Origin: Dipylidium caninum
Taxonomy: Eukaryota > Platyhelminthes > Cestoda > Cyclophyllidea > Dipylidiidae
Direction: 5' to 3'
Length of the DNA stretch: 64,000 nt
NCBI GenBank assembly: GCA_017562135.1
Contig: QEYB01000535.1
Location: 43,905-107,904 of the forward strand
Shown: piece after piece, positions 50,033-62,406 of the stretch
Numbering within the stretch: position 1 is the first letter of the stretch
Layout of the letters: every line of letters begins with the position of its first letter
Position numbers and translations under genes: made by a program
Notes under the pieces: model-generated
Told to the model about the DNA's origin: nothing
The model's database searches: none
What the model saw: the letters and a program-made list of their open reading frames with translations, nothing else

Positions 50033-53000
50033 CTAATGAGTGTCTATCACATGCTGCATGATTGCCTCCCTATCGCAGCTCGAGAAGGAGCACATTGGGC
50101 ACATCATGGCATTGCTCGCCAGCAAATGACCACTTTCCTCCTCACCACACACGGAGGTGGAAGCTACGTTATGTGCCTCTATGTGCAGACTGCCGCATGT
50201 TGGGCGAGGGTCTCCGTGTGGTGCTGTGAAAGCGGTAACCGGAGGTAATTGCCTTGACAACTCCATAACGTTAGCAGTCGTCCTCGACACTTTAGACAGA
50301 GATGCACCCACGCCAGGACTGTGTGTTAGTCCCGAGGTTGGAATACTAGCTCCCAATGATGTCGATGAAGTCTTACCAGAAGAGGTGGTCGCCACATCGT
50401 CCAGCCGTACAGTGGTGAGAGCGGAGCCGAGTAGTTCACGCGTAAGTGGTAATAAATCACCTCCATCCACACGTGTCGGATTCACACCAGTGGGAAGGCG
50501 GGGTACATTTGAGGTGGCACTCGAAAGTGCTGCCGATGGCCGCAGCGTGAAAGAGGCCCCCCTTGATTTCTTTTTAGCCCCCGAAGTGGTGGGGGCGGAG
50601 GCAAACAACTTATGACGAGTTGGCAAGCCGCTGTCAATCAATGAAGCTGACGACTGTGTAACCGCTGGCACAACACTCTGGGCTACCGTCTGAGCGGAGG
50701 GGAAAGCAGACTTTGCTAAATTGAACGCGACCGTTGAAGAAGCAGCTTTAGGCGTCTTCGTCTCGCCCAATGCTGCTGTTTCATCTACTCTCAAATGTGG
50801 TGTGTTACCAGTGGGCATATTGGGTGCCTTGCACGAGACCACCAAATTGTGGCTGCCTAAAGATTTCGATTGTTGTCGACCTTTCGACACGGATTTGGGC
50901 AACTCCACTCGCATAAGACTCGATGATTTAGCTGGCTTCGCGTGAGGAAATGACTGATTTGTTCCACCGGCTAATGCTGGTGCTTGACGAATGGGCAGCG
51001 CGACGAGCAGCCGACCTGTCTCAGTCGCGTCTCGGGGAGCCGACGGTCCTCCGCCAACCGGTACCGTCGTTTTCCCCTTAGACGAAGAATTGGTATATGA
51101 TTGCGGCGTTTGCGGTGGGAGACTAGTCGCCAGTCTGGTTGTGACAGCACTCACAGAAGCCACGGGGAGGGTGGCACGCGGTTGAGAAGCGATTGAAATG
51201 GCCGTCGGGAGTGGAGACACGAGATGGACAAGGGACGGGAAAGACATAGTGGACTGACTTCTGCCTCCTGATCCAACAATCTTTGAAAAATGGAAAAGAG
51301 TCCACAATTGGAATCAGTGCACAAACAAATTCATGCTATAAGGCATGGTCGAGCAGGACCGAGGGCGAATATGTCCTATGTTAGTTAACGGGAGCAATAA
51401 ACACATGCCAGCCTTCCCACCTCATCATCTCATGGTTTGGCTTTTCGCCGCTGATTCTTTTACCGGCAACATACTCGCCACCGGATAATTTTGAGGGTTT
51501 GTTAGAAGCAAGCCTGCCCTAAAATATACGGGGAGTCAACTTAACTGGAGAATTTCGGAGGGAATATTGGTTCAGATTATGCTACCTCTTCTCACATAAT
51601 TACCACTTTTCCATGTCTTCGTCCTCGTGCAACCCAACTTCATACTCCTCTCCTTAAAAGTAAACACCATTGACACCCTAACCACCTCGCTGAGTGCTTT
51701 CATGAACTCAGCTACCCCAAGTCCTCCAGTTTCATTTGGGAAGACACGGAGGGTGGATGGAGGCACTTTACACGGGAAAAAAGAGCCACCACTTTTTACT
51801 GCACATTAGCTTCTGTGACGGGACTAGTTGGGAGCCGCATGCACACACGCACGAGGGAGATGAGTGGTGTGAGATGAGTGGTGTCACTAGTCTAAGATCC
51901 TTGCAAAGCGTAAGACGAGGACCTACCGAGTTGCTGTCGGAGTGCGAGAAACCTCCTTGAAGCACATGCCTTCGCGGGGCCTGTTCGATGGTCTGGCCCT
52001 TTGCAGTCGCGGAGATGGCACCATCGCGGGCAGCAACGTCCTCAGCACAAACATCTTGAGATCTCGTCAGCACTGCACCTCCACTTTGTCTTAAAGCTGC
52101 CTTCACCTGAAAATGGAGGCAGACTCAACCACAGGCACAGCCAACCATTTTAGAGAGCACAGTAATAAGTCAACCTGGGGAACTCAGAAGACACGCTCCT
52201 GAACTTACCACACTCGGGTGGAAAACGAAGGCACACGTTCGTCGAGGCTGCCGTGGCGCCGAATTCGGGGAAGTGGCCCTCCCAGAGGGTTGTGAAAGGC
52301 TTGAGTGAGATGGCGCTGTAGAGTCATGGGAACCTCTCGGGTGGATTATACAATTCGGTGTCTCTGCGGTCCGGGTGATGGACACCGGGGGAATGGGAGA
52401 AGGAACAGAAGTTATTGCCGGGGATAAAACGACGTCAATACCCCTTGACGGCTCCAATCGAAGTCGTTTCACGGGTACCTCTTCTGCATTCCTCGAGAGC
52501 AAGAGATTACGCCATGGCTGCTGGACTTCATCCGCCCCAGATTCTTCGGTACACGTCCTTATAAGGCGAAATGAGAAGCGAACTCGGCACGCGTAACAGA
52601 TAGCATTTGGCCTCTCTACTTTAGTTACCACATATTAGATGTTCATCTAGAGCCGCTGGGATCAATCGAGATGACGTGGCAAACGTTAGCTTAGCGATTG
52701 TTTTCCTGACAGTTACGATTCCAGCCACATAAGTGTCTACGAGCGAGACCCACAACAACAATATGCGTGCATAAGGCCCCTCCACTCTCCTCCTGTCCAC
52801 AGTGCAATCGTACCGTTTTTCCCTGGGGTTGACTTGTTTGCCGATGATGAGAACCTTCCGCGTGGGCTGGCAACTTTCTCCTGAGTTCGTACTATCAGAA
52901 GGAGAAGAAGTAGGCGCTGCTTCCTGCAAGTAGACTCTCTGCACGTTGATTGGTAGAGCATTGACAAAAACTCGAGCCTTCTTTGAAGTAACAGGAACGT

Positions 53001-55339
53001 CATCCGACACCGATTCCACACGAGGCTCAAGGCTGCTGATATAATGCAAAAAATTAAGTAAAATCATCCATAAACGGTTACTCAGCTAATGACCAATTCA
53101 GCACAAATGCACATGTTACTGTCATTGGGCAAAAATAGGTCACGGATCACCCCACCTACCACCGTTGCTCCAAAATTCTACCAAAAATTCGCATTTCACA
53201 ATTGATTTGAATTAAAACTACATAGTAGGCACTTTTTAGCCAATGCTCGTTAAAACCCGTTGTGTTGTGACACTGCAAATTCGATAAAATTCACGTTTAC
53301 GCGTACCAACGGGGAGTAACAGACTCTTGCAAATCAACAGGCTCCTCGAGGACTCGGCTGTATCGATTCTTCCCCGTGAAACGAAGAACACCTCGGACTG
53401 CTGATATGGCATTCACGAGACGATGTTTCAGACTATCGGGACCATCCTTACTCCTCGACCAAATAGCGTCTGCCGCGGCGGTGGTGAGACAGAGAGGCGA
53501 TTGGGCATTGGGAAAGAGGAGAAGTGAGGCCAAGACATGGGCTGAAATCGCGCGTGCTGGATCGCATTGTAAATATTGCCCGATTTCATTCCATACCACT
53601 TCTTCCGTTTGACCCCCGCGGTTGCACTCTACACACTGGAAGGTGCAACGAATGACTCTCTACTGGGTCTTTGCAGAAAGAACAGGGAACCCAGACGCAT
53701 GTTTCGTTGGAACTGAACCTCCTATCTGGATGGGTCCTAAAAACAACCAATATTCGTCGATTCGACTCAAGTAATTTGCACATACACACACACACACACT
53801 CTCTCTCTCTCTGCCTCATAGGCACGCAATACATGGTTAACAACACCCATGAGACTCGAATACTCAACAAACTCCCCTTACTTCGAGTAATGCGCCTGCG
53901 CCGCCTTCACGGTGCCGAAGTACACACCGCAGTCGCGACACAAGTAGCAGTTCTTGCCGTGCGACTCACTCCCTCTCGTGTTGGCAGGATTGACAGGGTA
54001 GTAGACAGAAGGAGAACGAGAGCTATGCCAAGACTTGTCGCCCAGATGCCGTAGTCGTCGCAACCGATAATGGCCCACTTCGAGGTGGCGGAACAAAGCG
54101 AGATAGGAGTCCGGCTGGAAAGAACATCCAGCTTTCACACATGTACACGCATACAGTCCACCCAGGTCCTTCGAGTGCCAGCGCAGACTGGCCGCAGCAA
54201 CGCCGGTGGGTGGAAGAGTCTGGTGCAAATGCTCACGCTCCTCTCTTCTCGCTTCCTCTGTCATCTTCACTGGCTTCACGCCGCACAGTTGCATCCTATC
54301 GGGTACTTGCCTCCGATACTGCTCCGCCACTAGACTCCGTCCTATACATCATACAAATCCCCATCATATGGTGTGCTGCTGGCAGTCCTCTCGTCAAACA
54401 GAACACTGGGCGCCGTAACAGCTCCCACCTACCGATACTCGAGAGCAGCCTCACAGAAGGCCGCAAGAGGTCACTAGTCTCCGCTCTACCGCTGTCCGCC
54501 TTGCCAGACTGCGCTGGAATTGTGTCGGTGACTTGCAAATTGTACGTATGCATCACAGGAAATGAGACATGGAACGCGGGAGCGGCACGATCCACCTCAC
54601 TGACATCCATTTGTCGATGGCTAATGGAGTGAGGTTGTGCCTGTGTCAACAGGAGCTGCATCGCGTCCTGGCAGTACTCCTGGTCGTCATCCAGTCCAAC
54701 CATCGTGCTCCACAAACCTTCCTCGTTGCGCTGTGATGCCACCTCCCCGACTTCACCACCGGCGACACACCCCGTTATAGGTGCTTTTTTCGTCCCTACC
54801 TGGTCCGCAACACTGTTTGTCACCATGACAAAACTCATCTCAATGAGATATTGGTCCTGCAGCGTTTGAATACAAGAAAGATTGCCTTTAAAGTTAAGGG
54901 ATTGATTGATTATTTGCTCGGCTTTCGACAAATAAAATCCAGTTCAACGCGAAGCGCTTCAGTGGTTTAATGGATTGACTATAGTACAATTAGCGGCTTG
55001 GTAGAATAAAAATACCAAAATGTCACTGTTCTTACTAGGTATCGTCACTTTTTCGGAACTCAGACTGTATAGCGTGCGCTCACCAGTGTTGTTTTAATCA
55101 ACCTTATTCACGCGCGGCAAGCTTAACCACTTCCTTACCGTTGCTTACCTGGTCTGGAAACCATTGCCAAAATCTCGGTAGTTTAACCGCAGAAACGTAA
55201 ATCTCACGAAGTCTTGTGCGTTAAACTGGCCGCAAGTTTTCAGACTTGATGGGGCAGTTATACACGCTATCAAGCCCGTGCTGTCCACCCCAACCAACTT
55301 AAAACCCGTCACCAATATTTGTCGAAGGTTTTGCGCACC
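50033..55339 (-). CDS. C2H2 zinc-finger protein, at least 7 exons, function unknown
   Basis: Minus-strand exons in transcript order: 55339-55149, 54856-53882, 53736-53307, 53035 to about 52623, about 52630-52209, 52106-51927, 51280-50033. Phases agree at 54856/53736/53035 and at 52209/52106/51280; the join near 52625 is unresolved. Further 5' exons are not located. Fingers: CVKAGC ... HLEVGH; CRDCGVYFGTVKAAQAHYSK completed by TH across the 53882/53736 intron; and a final CPMC ... HVIDTH at the C-terminus (C-x2-C-x12-H-x4-H). Between them lie long Ser/Thr/Pro-rich stretches. It is probably a nuclear DNA- or RNA-binding regulator; I cannot name an orthologue. The frame breaks at 54301 (GGG) and 53613 (CCCCC) vanish with the homopolymer lengths found in the right arm, so they are likely sequence errors. 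Confidence 0.75.
53781..53813. repeat. (CA)n(CT)n compound microsatellite in an intron
   Basis: CA then CT dinucleotides in the short intron 53737-53881 of the zinc-finger gene. The mirror copy in the right arm (58770-58837) is about twice as long. Confidence 0.85.
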
Positions 55340-56234
55340 CTAAGGAATAGAAAAATCTGAAAGATAAGAGAGGAGTGTCTGCCACATTTTCTCTAAAACA
55401 TCGGTACTGGCTGTGATAGCATGAATGAGCCTAGGCGTGTGCATACTTCTCAGTCCTGAGGCTGTCTACTACTCTTAAACCGTGAAACTGACGTAATGCA
55501 ACTCAATAATTACATCGCAGCAATTTTAGAAGTTACAACTTTACCAAAGTTGGGAAACCCTGTCGATGCAATCGCGCCTCGGAATAAACACTGGTCGGCC
55601 TTGAAGTTATCTTGGCCGCGTCCCTCAAAGACAATTAAAAGAAATGCTTCGTGTTTCAATCAGTTGGTATGGCGTTCGCCGCGAACCGTATGGCCTGGGT
55701 TGCAAATAGGAAGTTTCGATAAATTTCAACGAGGTAACTACATTAAGGACATTATTTGAGGCATGCATGGTCTTGCCTAATGGCGCTCTTGTTTAAATGC
55801 GGTCAAGTGCCATCTCTGCTGCGATTATGCCAACTGAGCTCCAAAGAGCTCCTGCTCGGCTTAAATACCAGCCACAAACCTAATTACTAGGCGTTTGAAC
55901 GCCTAAACCCCATTCTTATGTCAAGTATGCGTTTGGGACATAACAAGTTGGTTGAGATTAGGAAGTAGTTGGAATTTGTGGTGTCATGGGGCCACTAATG
56001 CGGCACGACAGATTCATTAGAATCGAAACACTAAAACCAATAACAAGAAAGGCCGCAGGAACGGCCATTTTATGAAAATTGGTATAATATTTTGCGAAGA
56101 ATTATCGGCTTATAACTAATTAATTATGTCGCCTCCCAAGAGGCACCCCATTACCGCTTTTAGGTAGATATTGCATACGGGAGACTCCTTCTCGTCGAAT
56201 CCACTTTTTATACAGTCGAAACTGCGTTTATTTG
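55340..56234. other. 5' flank of the zinc-finger gene within the left arm
   Basis: About 900 AT-rich bases between the first recognised exon and the hairpin block. Contains short perfect inverted repeats, for example aggcgtttgaacgcct at 55889-55904 and two gagctc sites near 55836-55851, but no clear promoter motif or coding exon. The plus-strand open frame 55496-55759 has no support. Confidence 0.5.
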
Positions 56235-56250
56235 CCGAAGCAAGCTTCTT

Positions 56251-56340
56251 TTCTTCAATTAATTTAGGTATTAATCTAATTCGTGCTTGTTTTGTTATTA
56301 GAATCTTTCAATGAGTTGAAATATAATATATTTATTTAAG
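56251..56340. other. Central loop of the inverted repeat
   Basis: About 90 AT-rich bases between the paired hairpin blocks. It contains no gene and no recognisable element ends. The first 100-150 bases of the arms on either side are more diverged than the next several hundred. Confidence 0.8.
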
Positions 56341-57252
56341 AAGAAGCTTGCTTCGGTATATATACGCAGTTCGACTAAATAAAACGCGGATTTGACGAAA
56401 AGGAGTCTCCAGTATGCTATATCTACTCAAATACGGTAATGGGGAGCCCCATGGGGGGCTACATAATTAATTAATTATAAGCATAATTCTTTCGCAAATA
56501 TTTATACCAATTTTCATAAAAATGGCCGTTCCTGCGGCTTTCTTGTATTGGTTTTAGTGTTTCGATTCTAATGAATCTGTCGTGCCGCATTAGTGGCCCC
56601 ATGACACCACAAATTCCAACTACTTCCTAATCTCAACCAACTTGTTATGTCCCAAACGCATACTTGACATAAGAATGGGGTTTAGGCGTTCAAACGCCTA
56701 GTAATTAGGTTTGTGGCTGGTATTTAAGCCGAGCAGGAGCTCTTTGGAGCTCAGTTGGCATAATCGCAGCAGAGATGGCACTTGACCGCATTTAAACAAG
56801 AGCGCCATTAGACAAGACCATGCATGCCTCAAATAATGTCCTTAATGTAGTTACCTCGTTGAAATTTATCGAAACTTCCTATTTGCAATCCAGGCCGTAA
56901 GGTTCGTGGCGAACGCCATACCAACTGATTGAACACGAAGCATTTCTTTTAATTGTCTTTTGAGGGACGCGGCCAAGATAACTTCAAGGCCGACCAGTGT
57001 GCTTATTCCGGGGCACGAGTGCATCGACAGGGTTTCTCAACTTTTGGTAAAGTTGTAACTTCTAAAATTGCTGCGATGTACTTATTGAGTTGCATTACGT
57101 CAATTTCACGGTTTAACAGCAGTAGATAAGCCTCAGGACTGAGAAGTATGCCACCGCCTAGGCTCATTCATGCTACCACCGCCAGTACCGATGTTTTAGA
57201 GAAAATGTGGCAGGCACTCCTCTCTTACCTTTTAGATTTTTCTATCCCTTAG

Positions 57253-58770
57253 GGCGCGCAAAATCTCCGGCAAATATTGGTGACGGTTTTAAGTCGGTTG
57301 GGTGGACAGCACGGGCTTGATAGCGTGTATAAACTGCCCCATCAAGTCTGAAACTTGCGGCCAGTTTAACGCACAAGACTTCGTGAGATTTACGTTTCTT
57401 TTAAACTACCGAGATTTTGGCAATGGTTTCCAGGACCAGGTAAGCCGAGGAAGTGGTTTAGCTTGCCGCGTGAATAAGGTTGATTAAAACAACACTGAGT
57501 GAGCGCACGCTATACAATCTGAGTTCCGAAAAAGTAACGATACCTAGCAAGAACAGTGGTATTTTGGTTTTTTTTTCTACTAAGCCACTAATTGTATCAT
57601 AGTTCAATCCATTAAATCAATGGAGCGCTTCGCGTGGACTGGATTTTACTTGTCGAAAGCCGAGCAAATCATCAATCAATCCCTTAACTTTCAAAGCAAT
57701 CTTTCTTGTATTCAAACGCTGCAGGACCAATATCTCTTGAGATGAATTTTGTCATGGTGACGAACAGTGTTGCGGACCAGGTAGGGACGAAAAAAAACAC
57801 CTGTAACGGGGTGTGTCGCCGGTGGTGGAAGTCGGGGAGGTGGCATCACAGCGTAACGAGGAAGGTTTGTGTAGCACGATGGTTGACTGGATGACGACCA
57901 GGAGTACTGCCAGGACGCGATGAAGCTCCTGTTGACACAGGCACAACCTCACTCCATTAGCCATCGGCAAAATGGGTGTCAGTGAGGTGGATTGTGCTGC
58001 TCCCGCGTTCCATGTCTCATTTCCTGTGATGCACACGTACAATTTGCAAGTCACCGACACAATTCCAGCGCAGGTCTGGCAAGGCGAACAGCGGTAGAGC
58101 GGAGACTAGTGACCTTTTGCGGCCTTCTGTGAGGCTGCTCTCGAGTTATCGGTAGGTGGGAACTGTTACGGCGCCTAGTGTTCGTTTGACGAGAGGACTG
58201 CAGCAGCACACCGTATGATGGAGATTTGTATGATGTTTAGGACGGAGTCTAGTGGCGAGGCAGTATCGGAGGCAAGTACCGATAGGATGCAACTGTGCGG
58301 CGTAAAGCCAGTGAAGATGACAGAGGAAGCGAGAAGAGAGGAGCGTGAGCATTTGCACCAGACTCTTTCCACCCACCGGCGTTGCTGCGGCCAGTCTGCG
58401 CTGGCACCCGAAGGACTTGGGTGGACTGTATGCGTGTACGTGTGTTGAAAGCGGATGTTTTTCCAGCCGGACTCCTATCTCGCTTTGTTCCGCCATCTCG
58501 AAGTGGCCATTATCGGTTGCGACGACTACGGCATCTGGGCGACAAGTCTTGGCATAGCTCTCGTTCTCCTTCTGTCTACTACCCTGTCAATCCTGCCAAC
58601 ACGAGAGGGAGTGAGTCGCACACGGCAAGAAATCTGCTACTTGTGTCGCGATTGCGGGTGTACTTCGGCACTTGTGAAGCGGCGCAGGCGCATTACTCGA
58701 AGGTAAGGGAGTTTGTTGAGTATTCGAGTCTCATGGGTGTTGTTAACCATGTGTTGCGTGCCTATGAGGC

Positions 58771-58804
<34 letters not shown>

Positions 58805-61800
58805 GTGTGTGTTGTGTGTGTGTGTGTGTGTGTGTGCAATTACTTGAGTCGAATCGACGAATATTGGTTGCTTTTTAGGACCCACCAGATAGGAGGTTCA
58901 GTTCCAACGAAACATGCGTCTGGTCCCCTGTTCTTTCTGCAAAGACCCAGTAGAGAGTCACTCATTGCACCTTCCAGTGTGTAGAGTGCAACGCGGGGTC
59001 AAACGGAAGAAGTGGTATGGAATGAATCGGCAATATTTTACAATGCGATCCAGCACGCGCGATTCAGCCCATGTCTTGGCCTCACTTCTCCTCTTTCCCA
59101 ATGCCAATCGCCTCTCTGTCTCACCACCGCCGCGGCAGACGCTATTTGGTCGAGGAGCAAGATGGTCCCGATAGTCTAAAACATCGTCTCGTGAATGCCA
59201 TATCAGCAGTCCCGAGGTGTTCTTCGTTTCACGGGAAGAACGATACAGCCGAGTCTCGAGGGACCTGTTGATTTGCAAGAGTCTGTTTACTCCCCGTTGG
59301 TACGCGTAAACGTGTATTTTATCGAATTTGCAGTGTCACAACACAACGGGTTTTAACGAGCATTGGCTAAAAAGTTGCCTACTATGTAGTTTTAATTCAA
59401 ATAACTTGTGAAATGCGATTTTTTGGTAGAATTTTTGGAGCAACGGTGGTAGGTGGGGTTCCGTGATCTATTTTTGCCCAATGACAGTAACATGTGCATG
59501 TGCTGAATTAGTCATTAGCTGATAACCGTTTATGGATGGTTTTACTTAATTTCTTTGCATTATATCAGCAGCCTTGAGCTCGTGTAGCATCGGTGTCGGA
59601 TGACGTTCCTGTTACTTCAAAGAAGGCTCGAGTTTTTGTTCAATGCTCTACCGATCAACGTGCAGAGAGTCTATTGCAGGAAGCAGCGCCTGCTTCTTCT
59701 CCTTCTGATTCTACGAATTCAGGAGAAAGTTGCCAGCCTACGCGGAAAGGTTTTCATCATCGGCAAACAAGTCAACTCTAGGGAAAAACGGTACGATTGC
59801 ACTGTGGACCAGGAGGAGAGTGGAGGAGGCCTTATACACGCATATTGTTGTTGTGGGTCTCGCTCGTAGACACTTATGTGACTGGAATTGTAAACTGTCA
59901 GGGAAACAATCGTTAAGCCAACGTTTGTTACGTCATCTCGAATTGATCCCAGCGGCTCTAGAATGAACATCTAATTATGTGGTAACTAAAGTAGAGAGGC
60001 CAAATGCTATCTGTTACGCGTGCCGAGTTCGCTTATCATTTCGCCTTATAAGACGTGTAGCGAAGAATGTGGAACGGATGAAGTCCAGCAGCCATGGCGT
60101 AATCTCCTGCTACCGAGAACTGCAGAAGAGGTCCCGTATGAAACGACTTCGATTGGAAGCCGTCAAGGAGTATTGACGTCGTTTTTATCCCCCGGCAATA
60201 ACTTTCTGTTCCTTCTCCCCTTCCCCCCCGGTGTCCATCACCCGCTGACCGCAGAGACACCGAATTGTATAATCACTTCCGAGAGGTTCCATAATATTAG
60301 ACTCTACAGCGCCATCTCACTCAAGGCCTTTTCACAACCCTCTGAGAGGGCCACTTCCCGAATTCGGCCCACGGCACAAGCCTCGACGACGAACATGTGC
60401 CTTCGGTTTTCCACCCGAGTGTGTAAGTTCAGACGTGTCTTTACTGATTCCCTGCAGGTTGACCATTACTTGTGGGTCTCTTAAATGGTGCTGTGCCTGT
60501 GTTGAATCTGCTCCGCTTTCATTTGGTTGAAGGCAGCTTTAGACAAGTGGAGGTGCAGTGCTGACGAGATCTCAAGATGTTTGTGCTGAAACGTTGCTGC
60601 CGGCGATGGTGCATCTCCGCGACTACACAAGGGGCCAGCCATCGAGCAAGCCCCGCGAAGGCATGTGCTTCAAGGAGGTTTCTCGCACTCCGACAGCAAC
60701 CCGTATCCTCGTCTTACGCTTTGCAAGGATCTCGTGCGTGTGTGCATGCGGCTCCCAACTAGTCCCGTCACAGAAGCTAATGTGCAGTTAAAAGTTCTTA
60801 TAGCAGTAAAAAGGTTGGCTCTTTTTTCCCGTGTAAAGTGCCTCCATCCCCCCTCCGTGTCTTCCCAAATGAACGCTGGTAGGACTTGGGGTAGCTGAGT
60901 TTTCATGAAAGCACTCACGAGTGGTTAGGGTGTCATGATGTTTACTTTTAAGGAGGGAGCATGAATTGGGCTTGCACCAGGACGAAGACATGGAAAAGTG
61001 GTAATTATCTGAGAAGAGGTAGCATAATCTGAACCGATAAATATTCTCTTCGAAATTCTCCAGTTTAGTTGCTTGACTCCCCGTATATTTAGGCAGGTTG
61101 CTTCTAACAAACCCCCAAAATTATCCTGTGCGAGTATGTTGCCTGGTAAAAAGATCAGCTGTCGAACCAAACCCGTAGCATATGATGAAGGCTGCATGTT
61201 TATGCTCCTTAACATAGACATATCCCCTTTCCTCTCACCATGCCTTATAGCATGAATTGTTTGTGCACTCTCTCTCAATTTGGACTCTTTATTTTTCAAA
61301 GGTGTTGATCAGAGTAGAAGTCATCCACTATGTCTTTCCCGTCCCTTGTTCCACCTACGTGTCTCCACTCCGACAACTTATCCTCATCGCGTGCCACCCT
61401 CCCGTGCTATTAGCCTCACAACCAGATGCGTACTTTCTCCCACCGCAAACGCCGCAATCATATACCAATTCTTCGTCTAAGGGAAAACGACTACCGTGGC
61501 GTGGACTCGCTCCGAGACCGACTGAGACGTCGTCTCTCGTCGCCTCTACCATTCGTCAAGCACCAGCATTACCGGGAAACAAAGCCAGCATCGCTCACGC
61601 GAAGCGCTAAATCATCTAGTCTAATGGCGGTGAGTGGTCCAAATTCCGTTCGAAAGCGACAGCAATCCCAAATCTCTTAGCAGCCACAATTTGTTGGTCT
61701 CGTGCAAGCACTCAATCTGTTCCACTAAACACACCGCATCTGAGGGATGATATAAACAGCACATGCGAGAGAAGACGTCTAAAGTGTTTCTTCAACGGTC

Positions 61801-62406
61801 GCTTTCAATTTAGCGAAGTCTCTCCCTCGCTCAGACGTAGCCAGAGTGGTTCTCCACTGTTACACAGTTGTCACTTCATGATTGACACGGCTCCAACTCC
61901 CATAATTGGTGCCCGCCTCACACTTCGGGCTAAAAGAATCGAGGGCCTCATTCCACGCGCGCCAGGCGCACATCGAGTGCCCCCTCAAAGCACCCGCTCT
62001 TCCATGTTGAATCCGACACGTGGGATGCAGGCGATTACCACTTACGCGTGAACTACTCGCTCGCTCTCACACTTACGGCTGGACGATGGAGACCACTCTT
62101 CTAGTAAACTCATCACATCATGGGAGCCTAGTATTCCAGCCTCGGACTAAACACACAGTTCTGGCGTGGGTGCATCTCCCAAAGGCCGAGACGACTGCAA
62201 CGTACGGATTTCAATGGCAATATCTCGGTTACCCTTCACACACCACCGAACCTCGCAAACATGCGCAGTCTGCAACAACACAACGTTACTTCCACCTCGG
62301 TGTGGCGCAAGAAGGTGAGGGATGGCATTTGCTGCGACAATCCATATGTGCCCCAATTCTCTTCAGCTCGATAGGGAGCAACTCATTGCAGCATTGATAG
62401 ACACTA
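57253..62406 (+). pseudogene. Mirror copy of the zinc-finger gene, frame-broken
   Basis: Every exon of the gene at 50033-55339 has an inverted counterpart here: about 57253-57439, 57725-58702, 58880-59275, 59571-59990, 59979-60425, 60532-60710 and 61303-62406. Splice sites are mostly kept, but each exon carries small indels that split the frame into short pieces. The final C2H2 finger is destroyed. At 58278 (ACC) and 58995 (GGGG) this copy has the homopolymer lengths that keep the frame open where the left copy is broken. It should not be counted as a second gene: it is either a pseudogene on a real inverted duplication or a second, unpolished read of the same locus. Confidence 0.75.
58770..58837. 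repeat. (GA)n(GT)n compound microsatellite, right arm
   Basis: About 68 bases, against about 33 at the mirrored position 53781-53813. Confidence 0.85.

Larger units (their letters stand above)
48297..56250 (+). repeat. Left arm of a giant inverted repeat
   Basis: Reverse-complement similarity to 56341-64000 is continuous, pairing from the hairpin block ccgaagcaagcttctt (56235-56250) with its complement at 56341-56356 and running outward through the zinc-finger gene, its 3' flank and repeat copy 2. The outermost pair visible is near 48297, matched by the last bases of the window, so the true extent is larger. This arm carries the zinc-finger frames nearly intact. Confidence 0.93.

Noticed and set aside
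55496..55759. 87-codon plus-strand frame near the palindrome centre
   Set aside because: It is not preserved in the mirrored copy and shows no recognisable similarity.
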